Shown piece by piece: positions 10,801-15,439 of a stretch of DNA of 35,231 bases. A program made the translations under genes and the position numbers. How positions within the stretch are numbered: the first letter of the stretch is position 1; each line of letters starts with the position of its first letter. A model generated the notes under the pieces. It saw only the letters and a program-made list of their open reading frames with translations. It did no database searches and was not told the DNA's origin. This DNA comes from a virus, in IMG/VR virus record IMGVR_UViG_3300045974_000900, positions 1 through 35,231 of that record; one strand, given 5' to 3'.

Positions 10801-13800
10801 GACATGTGCTCGCTGGTCAGCTTCTCCGCAGCGCTCTTGCTGATGACGATGCCGTCCTCGTAGTTGATGCCCTTCCAGGACATGTACCCGACCCGCAGAT
10901 TCGTCCCCAGCGCGAGCTGCCCATTCTTCGAGTAGTTCGTGTCGGCAATCACCTGCCGCTCACGGACTGTATCACCCACCTTCACCAGCGGGGACGAAGT
11001 CAACGAGCTCTTCGCGTCGTTGAGCGGGAAGTTGTTGTAGAGCTGGACCTCGTGCTTCTTGCCTGCCGCATCTTGGATGTGGATGCCGTCCGCCTTGACG
11101 GCGATCACCTTGCCCGCAACGGGCGCTTGGTGCGCGGCATACTCACCCATCACGTGCTCGAACGTATTGAGCCCCGCCCTATCGATGCCCGTACCGGACT
11201 GCACGAGGGGGGCCTCGCGGTCGCGCAGTGAGATGGCCTGCTCGATGTGTCGAGTCGCCATACCAATACGGCCAGCTGACGTGCTGTTCATGAACGGCAC
11301 AAGGTTCGAGGTCAGGTTGAACAGCTGGCTCGGGTGATAGAACGTGTGCGTCGCCTCATGCACGGGAATCTCCCGCACCTGATTACCCTCGGTCGCCGCC
11401 TTGATGACCTTGCCTCGGGCTACGGGCTTGCCGTTCTTCCAATCGAACTGGTCGGAGAACGCGACGTTCGCTTGATTGACCTGCAGCGGGCTGAGCAGCT
11501 CGCTCTTGCCCGTCTTCAGATTGTAGAGCTCGACCTTCGCCTCGTGCCCAACCTTCTTCACGCCGATGGGCAGACGCAGCGTCACACCGGTGCGTGAGTT
11601 ACCCGACCAATGCCCGACAGAGTCGCTGCGCCGGATGTACATCAGGCCGCCTGGTACCTCGGCGCAGTAGACCATGCCCGCATACTGCTCGATGGAGTAC
11701 GCACGCTTCGCCTGCGGGCGCTGCACGTGACGTTCGGGGCGAAGGTACTGCCGCACCTCATAAACGTCGTGGTACCGCTCCTCGCGCGGGTCTTCATATG
11801 AGCGTACACGCGCAGCAAAGCCCAACGAAATCATCAGACGCTCAACGCCCAGGGCTAGCGCACGACTCGTCGTGGTGTAGGTCCCGCTCGCCCACTCCTT
11901 GCCGCTCGCACGTCGCTGCCCTTGGCGCCCATCACCGCGCATCAAGGCGTCGAGAAGCGCAGTGCGTGCCGCAATCGACCAAGTGAATGCCTCCTCGGGG
12001 ATGTACTTCTCGTAACTCAAGCCGAACTGCGCGAAGTAGAACGCCAACTGCTTCGTTGATAGCGTGTAGATGTTCCGGTTGTTTTCCCGCTGCGTGACAC
12101 TCCAGGTGAACGGCAATCGGTTGAGTAGTGCTTCAATGCGCGCGCACTCGTTGGGGCCCGGTAGGTCGCTCTGGCAGATGTGCACCTTGTAGTCGCTGGT
12201 CTCTGTATCCAGCCGTACGTGCCCCTCGGATAGTACCCAACCCACCAGCGCGGCCCAATCCACAAGGTCAACCTCGCGTACGTTTTTGCTCGAGTTGTTG
12301 CCCGCTACGTATGGCAGCTCGTACATCGTTTGCTCGTCGCCGCGCAGGGCGCCATGCCCCACCTGAAACACCCGGGGCTTGCCGTGCATCTCATCGGCGC
12401 GCGCGAATCGGTACTGAAGGCCGTCATCTACAGGGCGCGCCCAGATGCGGTGATTGGGTGTGACGAAGTAGTCGATGGGCTTGTTGGCTCGGATACCGTC
12501 GGTGCGCAGCCGGTGCATGGAGCCGGTGTACGGCGCCACAACCAGAGCAAGGGGGCGGTGAAACTCCATGTGCCCATCAACGAGGCAAGCCAGCTCCGTC
12601 TCTCGTGTGACTTGCGGCCAAGGCAGCCACCCGCCGGAGGTGAACACCTCGGTGAGTGAGTCGTGACAGCCTTCCGGCGTATTGATGGGATCGAGGAAAC
12701 CGATGTGGGAGTCATCGATCATCTTGGCGTCTTGCGTGATGCTGCGGTCCGATTGAATACCGCCTGCACCCATGATGGTCGTCTGCTGCGCAGAGGACAC
12801 CATTTCCACCGGGTTGATCTGACTCGCCACACGAGCGCACGAGTTCTTCAGGAACGCCTGTGACAGCGGTGTGGAGAACATGTCCGGCTTGAGGACTTCG
12901 CGGAAGTCCTTGGCCGTATTGATGTTGCGCATCGCCTTCTGCTTGATGGTCTTCGAGGCGCCCGCAATCTTGTCGTAGGCGAAGTCGCCCACCGAGCGCA
13001 GGTCCTTGAAGAGCAGGGAGTCGCGGTCGTCTTCGGGATGCCCGGCCTGCACCTTCAGCAACTTCTGCGTCGCCAGGTGGAGCACCTCCCCGTCGACATG
13101 TTCGAACGACTTGCCCAGCGTGAGCTTCGTTGAATCGGGGCGCAGCTTCGAGTCCTCGAAGACCTTCCGTACGTGCGCCTCCATCTCCTCCTGGGAGCCC
13201 GCGTCCTTGAAGGAGGTGAGCTTGTGGAGGCGAGCAACGGTACCGGCAGCTCCATGCGCCGCCTTGTTCGCCTCGAGAACTTCCTTGCCCCACGTGCTCT
13301 CGAGCTGAGCGTCCGACACGCCCATGGTCTTCATGATTGGGTAGAGCGGGAGCTTCGACTTGCCGTACTCGAGGACGAACTTCTTGGTGTCGTCGCTGAA
13401 CGTCACGTCGAACGGCGACTTGCCCGCCACGTTGAACCGGCTCTCGAGCTCCCCGTTCTGTCGACGACGCGCGTACACACCCGGCCGTAGCTGCCACTGG
13501 TTGTCGACCTGGTACTCCTGCCCGTCGAGGATGTACGAGAACCGCTGCGTGGTCTTCGGTATCTCGGCGATCTTCATTCGACCGCTGCTGACCACCTTGC
13601 CCGTCGTGTTGTCCGTGAGCTGCACGTGCGCGTACACCGGCGCGGCCCAAGTACCCCCCTCGACCTTCGCCTTGTGCTGCGCCCGGATGTCGTTCGGATT
13701 CAATACATCCGGCACCTCAATCTTCGAGAGATGAAGTGACTGCACCTGACCCTTGATAGGGAAGTGCTCCTGCACCGCAGTCGTGACCCGCTCCTTGAAG

Positions 13801-13835
13801 TGGTCGAAACTGTCTTTCGGGTCGAGATGAGCCAT
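4815..13835 (-). CDS. rpoBC: Fused RNA polymerase beta-beta' single-chain subunit with two inteins
   Basis: DNA-directed RNA polymerase with both large subunits in one 3006-residue chain (about 2132 after splicing). The beta part (to about 1313) has the Rif region (SQINP then GAGGIQSDRS), DPINTPEG, NLVPFMN, NYEDGIVISK and VGDKMSSRNANKGVV. The beta' part has ISKPAEMVYG and GGLFDEKLTGG, the RSVIIPGP lid region, the catalytic NADFDGD (Asp1765, 1767, 1769), a trigger-loop region (GMHGARRGA) and the second zinc site (Cys2624, 2686, 2693, 2696) followed by QSIGERAVQLTLKEFHTGG. The beta' N-terminal zinc ribbon is absent: KPGGLFDEKL runs almost directly into WSHIKLAEP. Inteins occupy 390-746 and 1770-2286. 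ATG at 13835 is preferred because AAGGTAGG lies five bases upstream; a GTG two codons earlier (13841) overlaps that site. The gene heads a structural operon. Confidence 0.96.
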   Translation of the reverse strand: MAHLDPKDSFDHFKERVTTAVQEHFPIKGQVQSLHLSKIEVPDVLNPNDIRAQHKAKVEGGTWAAPVYAHVQLTDNTTGKVVSSGRMKIAEIPKTTQRFSYILDGQEYQVDNQWQLRPGVYARRRQNGELESRFNVAGKSPFDVTFSDDTKKFVLEYGKSKLPLYPIMKTMGVSDAQLESTWGKEVLEANKAAHGAAGTVARLHKLTSFKDAGSQEEMEAHVRKVFEDSKLRPDSTKLTLGKSFEHVDGEVLHLATQKLLKVQAGHPEDDRDSLLFKDLRSVGDFAYDKIAGASKTIKQKAMRNINTAKDFREVLKPDMFSTPLSQAFLKNSCARVASQINPVEMVSSAQQTTIMGAGGIQSDRSITQDAKMIDDSHIGFLDPINTPEGCHDSLTEVFTSGGWLPWPQVTRETELACLVDGHMEFHRPLALVVAPYTGSMHRLRTDGIRANKPIDYFVTPNHRIWARPVDDGLQYRFARADEMHGKPRVFQVGHGALRGDEQTMYELPYVAGNNSSKNVREVDLVDWAALVGWVLSEGHVRLDTETSDYKVHICQSDLPGPNECARIEALLNRLPFTWSVTQRENNRNIYTLSTKQLAFYFAQFGLSYEKYIPEEAFTWSIAARTALLDALMRGDGRQGQRRASGKEWASGTYTTTSRALALGVERLMISLGFAARVRSYEDPREERYHDVYEVRQYLRPERHVQRPQAKRAYSIEQYAGMVYCAEVPGGLMYIRRSDSVGHWSGNSRTGVTLRLPIGVKKVGHEAKVELYNLKTGKSELLSPLQVNQANVAFSDQFDWKNGKPVARGKVIKAATEGNQVREIPVHEATHTFYHPSQLFNLTSNLVPFMNSTSAGRIGMATRHIEQAISLRDREAPLVQSGTGIDRAGLNTFEHVMGEYAAHQAPVAGKVIAVKADGIHIQDAAGKKHEVQLYNNFPLNDAKSSLTSSPLVKVGDTVRERQVIADTNYSKNGQLALGTNLRVGYMSWKGINYEDGIVISKSAAEKLTSEHMSKPALQLQDTHVLDKKRFQVHLPLTYTQEQLGKLDDKGVVRVGQKVRAGDPLIAAMKPFELKDRVGLGAFQKSKVGTHTDSSLRWDSGFEGTVTAVHHTADGIQVHVKTQEEMKVGDKMSSRNANKGVVAAILPDHEMPKDKSGKPLQVMLNYTGVGGRINLSQMYEVAASKVARKTGKPYIVENFTPGVDNLKKLQGELKAHGLSDTEEVFDPHSGHSLGHILTGEQHMFKLVHQIDKKESARSGMTLPGEVGGESYDINLQPTSGSHSGGQSMGALGTYALLAHGASANLREIMTLKAEGEDPQTDPAKRWKHNDPSSHRATWTAIQQGTPIPNPKPTFAYEKFVGMLKGAGINVEKKGHEIITSPLTDKQILALSNGREISKPAEMVYGKSVKGTDELKPKPGGLFDEKLTGGHGGTLWSHIKLAEPTPNPLFLAPIRALTGLSGKEYEDVLYGRKGVGPGGTLVPPNVGLTSGAAIQALLDKVDVSKELPKARKALDSAKPKDVDKQLKKVKYLAALSELKMSPSDAYILHHLPVIPPVMRPVSALPSGDVKFADINGLYNQLGQTNATLQDKTLQANWTEERKAAHRQAYHESIAAIIGVGVPYKDQKLKGLLHQISGGQPKSGFYQGTLMAPRQDLSMRSVIIPGPHLGLDEVGLPREYAKKLFEPFLVKKLTEMGAAPTSLAAQTMLAKNTDKSINIALEKVMAERPVLMKRDPALHAYSVQGFHPRIASSKAIEMHPMVCGGFNADFDGDSILGEVLVLAETAGGAIVEGGGFTLPHTGNVAAIHVLNLEDFPRLNETAVLLPGGATEYSVPSGTYVPAFHQGRVQMMPVTRYSVHPACEEWVVRTERGRELHCSEDHSLALLDPDTLEVVKRRPADAQGLCLPTLRGLTDDAVYTQVPGVVPANAHALAMQDPVTLDFSTGWFVGASTGDGWVTKTYNKNTRHKEESTAQARTVNLAFGKGGEEVAAFWLDEIKRLAPGANPVSHMLEEHVFEGHAAQSGRVNASVTSLGLWLEGMMGTGAHNKHLPPHFLCYPDAFRRGLFCGLIDTDGTVNWVKAAAKNKPQFQCSFTTVSAPLADGMQLLALSLGIVSTRTVYTRRDKPVFSLSFSARSIQDAVWMELCHEGKAKNLERLRGQGKIEFGRADIVPLPPRAKQELVAVLLTLGAGKRRRIDNHHLDAARASYVVLQSRKTDTFTRTSLTPLLTLLEKADVSAYLQRWLNVVSNPNVGWDLVTEASVSGEVKTMYDLTVPEAWTFCTADGAVVWDTASIYVPLSKEAVDEAHKMVPSKNLFAKATGKLAYTPTLEYAMGMYKLSDVGKKTDHKYAHPADILAAFQDGKIKHNDVVSLGGKDTTPGRILLATGVPDSMQDKMMHNLESRLDKKGTEALLSDIGKKHPELFGAYANRLKDLGSGASTGYIEAPITSPLKAAGAGPIMKFHLPAHTLTLADLEVDHATRDPILAQAKKEVDAIHLLPGLTQGEKDRRAIAIYAKADDEMYKMHTAKASKDPNHLMQLNMAGIKPGRAQYQQIVLAPMLMKNSKNETIPSPITKSYSEGLDLGSYWTGMHGARRGAVMKVQEVQEPGYLSKLLVNTTMNQVVTAHDCGTHAGITMSASDSAVHDRHLAKPFSAGSMQFAAGTVLTPEVVGKIRAADKDAQLIVRSPLKCSHDKGVCQKCMGLQAGGLVQMGANVGIQASQSIGERAVQLTLKEFHTGGSATGSSKATNAFVRFQQLTQLPQTIKNSATLAMHGGAIEKVTNDATGTKVIIAGKVHHVGRDSAGNSLATHLPGETNSAWAPPTVGTVVKPGQFLSDPGRTVLNPHDLYKATGSMATVQNELVREMHDIYKSEGVDRRHIELLVRAMGGVSKVQDSGGHPTYLRGEFHPTTQLDAVNRELVAKGQKPIDHSPVLKGVAELPLIMHDDWMAKLQHKHLRATLADAAATRASSDIHGVNPLAGLAYGAEFGRTSKDSLNPSFSHLKNVPGHLH
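6978..8528 (-). mobile_element. Intein 2 in RNA polymerase beta', directly after the catalytic NADFDGD
   Basis: A 517-residue intein, residues 1770-2286. It begins with Ser1770 (SILGEVLVLAETAGG) immediately after the last catalytic Asp. It ends VVWD, followed by the +1 Thr of TASIYVPLS. Excision joins NADFDGD to TASIYVPLS, matching the bacterial NADFDGD-QMAVHVPLS. The B block is CSEDHSLALL. LAGLIDADG-type motifs are GWFVGASTGDGWV and GLFCGLIDTDGTV. The splice chemistry residues are unusual: Ser at position 1, Trp in place of the penultimate His, Asp in place of the terminal Asn, and Trp in place of the F-block His (VPEAWTF). Unspliced enzyme should be inactive because the Mg-binding loop is split. 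Confidence 0.94.
11598..12668 (-). mobile_element. Intein 1 in RNA polymerase beta (after TPEG)
   Basis: A 357-residue intein, residues 390-746 of the precursor. Cys390 follows INTPEG and Asn746 precedes the +1 Ser of SRTGV. Removing it restores INTPEG-SRTGV, the counterpart of bacterial IETPEG-PNIGL. The B block is intact (VTPNHRIWA, Thr-x-x-His). Two LAGLIDADG-type motifs, LVGWVLSEGHV and LLDALMRGDG, indicate a homing endonuclease domain. The C-terminal end is atypical: the penultimate residue is Gly (WSGN) rather than His, and the usual F-block His in the segment after VYCAEVP is Leu. The Asn and the +1 Ser are normal. The insertion lies next to the Rif region, close to the active centre. 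Confidence 0.95.
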
Positions 13836-13840
13836 GGCCA

Positions 13841-13848
13841 CCTACCTT
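13841..13848 (-). promoter_or_regulatory. Ribosome binding site that decides the RNA polymerase start
   Basis: On the minus strand AAGGTAGG is followed by TGGCC and then ATG at 13835, a good five-base spacing. The in-frame GTG at 13841 overlaps this site and cannot be served by it, so the ATG is the likelier start. Confidence 0.6.
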
Positions 13849-13900
13849 ACCGAACTAGGTCCCCAGGGTCTAGCGAGGCCCGTACATCGCCCGCGCCTTC

Positions 13901-13910
13901 TGGGGATAAG
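13901..13910 (+). promoter_or_regulatory. Shared 10-mer TGGGGATAAG before plus-strand block 2
   Basis: TGGGGATAAG lies in the divergent spacer between the RNA polymerase gene and the 35-residue peptide gene, 43 bases upstream of that ATG. An identical 10-mer occurs at 22268-22277, in the other divergent spacer, 38 bases before its plus-strand ATG. The shared position and strand suggest a promoter or operator element. No convincing sigma70 -35/-10 pair was seen here. The rest of the 13849-13952 spacer shows nothing further that I can support. Confidence 0.35.
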
Positions 13911-13952
13911 GATGTTGATGTCAAACGTCACTCTACCTGAAGGAACCCCACA

Positions 13953-14060
13953 ATGATTTACGCACTCGTTCTCGGATTCGCTTACGGCTTCATCGCCGGG
14001 TTTATGTTCTGGATGCAGGACAGGATGTACGAGGCGTACAGTGCTCGTACACCCACTTGA
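13953..14060 (+). CDS. Small membrane peptide (35 aa)
   Basis: A 35-codon ORF starting at ATG 13953, preceded by GAAGGA about eight bases upstream. The peptide is a single hydrophobic segment (about residues 2-21, rich in Gly, Phe, Leu and Ala) followed by a short charged tail, MQDRMYEAYSARTPT. This is the shape of a one-pass membrane peptide. The next gene's GTG start overlaps its end by 20 bases, so the two are probably translated together. Phages use such peptides in lysis (holin-like), exclusion or membrane modulation. Nothing here tells which, and no endolysin neighbours it. It is the first gene of the plus-strand island, 43 bases after the shared 10-mer. Confidence 0.6.
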   Translation: MIYALVLGFAYGFIAGFMFWMQDRMYEAYSARTPT

Positions 14061-14658
14061 GGAGCGCGGTCGGCTCGCCACCTACGAACCGACCCGACTG
14101 CTGCAAGACGGACTCGGCATCCTCGGATGCGAGTTCCACGACCCGCTCGACAAGGGACGTCGCTGGTGCGTACACCAAGTCTTCGCCCCGCTGGAGAGCC
14201 GGATGATTGGAGGCGTCCGCGCAAAGGTCGTCGACGCGCGTGGCTTCATTTCGTTCGTCAACCAGCGCGACCTCGAGGTACTACTCGGCCTCGGAGAGCC
14301 CGGTGACCTCTGTCCCTGGCTCGGCTCTTCCTACGTCGAGCCCGGTGACCCAGAATGGTTTGGCCTGTGCGTCGATGACGACGACCTTGCCGATGACCTA
14401 CTACTGCGCGAGCTCGAGCTACGCGCCGTTCATCACGTTCTGAATGGCTGCTCCTACAAGCCCGTTGAGGGGCAGCCCGAGCAACTCATCTCGCGGAGGA
14501 TCCACATGGATTTCAATCGCGATGTTGAGGAGCTGTTGCTGCTCCGCTGGGACTACGACCCGGACACCAAGCAGTGCCCGGACACGAAGCTCGAAACCGT
14601 GAACAACCGCTGGACGCGGGCAGAAAGGAAGGCAGTACGGTGGCAACAACTACGCTAG
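14041..14658 (+). CDS. Hypothetical protein (205 aa)
   Basis: A 205-residue acidic protein that I do not recognise. It starts at GTG 14041 inside the end of the membrane peptide gene and ends 19 bases into the next gene. It has six Cys spread singly (in ILGCEF, RWCVHQ, DLCPWL, GLCVDD, NGCSYK and KQCPDT), an acidic run with DDDDLADDLLLRELEL, and a basic C-terminus (RAERKAVRWQQLR). The tail overlapping the next gene could be longer than functionally needed. There is no signal peptide or membrane segment. It belongs to a small plus-strand island wedged between two minus-strand structural operons, a typical place for host-interaction genes; this is inference. Confidence 0.65.
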   Translation: MLVHPLEERGRLATYEPTRLLQDGLGILGCEFHDPLDKGRRWCVHQVFAPLESRMIGGVRAKVVDARGFISFVNQRDLEVLLGLGEPGDLCPWLGSSYVEPGDPEWFGLCVDDDDLADDLLLRELELRAVHHVLNGCSYKPVEGQPEQLISRRIHMDFNRDVEELLLLRWDYDPDTKQCPDTKLETVNNRWTRAERKAVRWQQLR

Positions 14659-15407
14659 TACTGCGTGCCGACAATCCAGCCGCGCGCAAGCGCGGCAACA
14701 TGTTGTTCGACGAGGATGGCCAGCTTGAACGGTACGACTTCGATGAGCTCGCCGACCACACCGGATTGTCGGCTCGGCTCGTCCAGCGCGCCGAGGAAGA
14801 AGACCTGCGCGTATGGTGCGACGAGCTCGATGAGGAGCGACGAGAGAACTTCGTCGGCTTCTGCGCACGTTGCGACGACGACATTGTTCTCGGTGAAGAG
14901 TTCTGCCGTGGAACAATACGTGTCGCCAACGACCTCCCCGGCGGCGGCGTGTCCTTCGACTTCCTGCGGGATGCCGACGGCACCATCAGCGTAGGCTCCA
15001 TGTTCCTGTGTGAGTCGTGCTGGGGCGTAATACGTGGCGAGCTCAAGGACCTGCACCAAGACCTCCCTCCCGTGCACGACATACCCGGCACAGCACTCCG
15101 CTGCGAAGGTTGTCGCGGCGGTATCTGCTGCGGGGAACCGCACGCACAGCTGTGGCTCACCGAGGCGTCTGCTACCGACCCTCCCCTCACTCCCGTAGTC
15201 GGCGGTATCATCAGCCCGCCCATTCGTGAGTTCGAACTGCGGGGCAAGCGACCCGACATGCTCTGCGCGCACTGCGTCGCGGTCATGCACGCCGACCTCA
15301 GCATCGAGTGGGAAGGTGACTTCTCTCGCGAGAACGAGTGCGTCGACTGCACAAAGAGCATGTGCTGGCGCGACGAAGAAGAGTGCGACTGCGACTGCCA
15401 TAAATGA
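14640..15407 (+). CDS. Cysteine-rich putative zinc-binding protein (255 aa)
   Basis: A 255-residue acidic protein starting at GTG 14640, with AGGAAGG seven bases upstream. The frame is open about 66 bases further upstream, but that part overlaps the previous gene and has a less convincing start. It carries a series of Cys pairs: CARC, CESC, CEGC with GGICC just after, CAHC, CVDC and a C-terminal CDCDCHK. Several of these could form zinc ribbons or knuckles. The N-terminus has a helix-turn-helix-like stretch (FDELADHTGLSARLVQRAEE). It could be a nucleic-acid-binding regulator or an inhibitor of a host machine; neither is proven. A convergent terminator follows its stop directly. Confidence 0.7.
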   Translation: MATTTLVLRADNPAARKRGNMLFDEDGQLERYDFDELADHTGLSARLVQRAEEEDLRVWCDELDEERRENFVGFCARCDDDIVLGEEFCRGTIRVANDLPGGGVSFDFLRDADGTISVGSMFLCESCWGVIRGELKDLHQDLPPVHDIPGTALRCEGCRGGICCGEPHAQLWLTEASATDPPLTPVVGGIISPPIREFELRGKRPDMLCAHCVAVMHADLSIEWEGDFSRENECVDCTKSMCWRDEEECDCDCHK

Positions 15408-15434
15408 GAAAGGCCCCGTGAAGGGGCTCTTTCT
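15407..15434. terminator. Bidirectional terminator between convergent genes
   Basis: The sequence GAGAAAGGCCCC-GTGA-AGGGGCTCTTTCTT forms a GC-rich hairpin (GCCCC/GGGGC, extended by GAAAG/CTTTC across a bulge). T-rich flanks lie on one side and A-rich on the other, so it can act in both directions. It sits exactly between the stop of the Cys-rich gene and the stop of the portal gene. Confidence 0.8.
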
Positions 15435-15439
15435 TAGCT

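Noticed and set aside
13910-13940. Minus-strand TTGACA near 13925 as a sigma70 -35 box for the RNA polymerase gene
   Set aside because: No -10-like hexamer lies 16-18 bases downstream.
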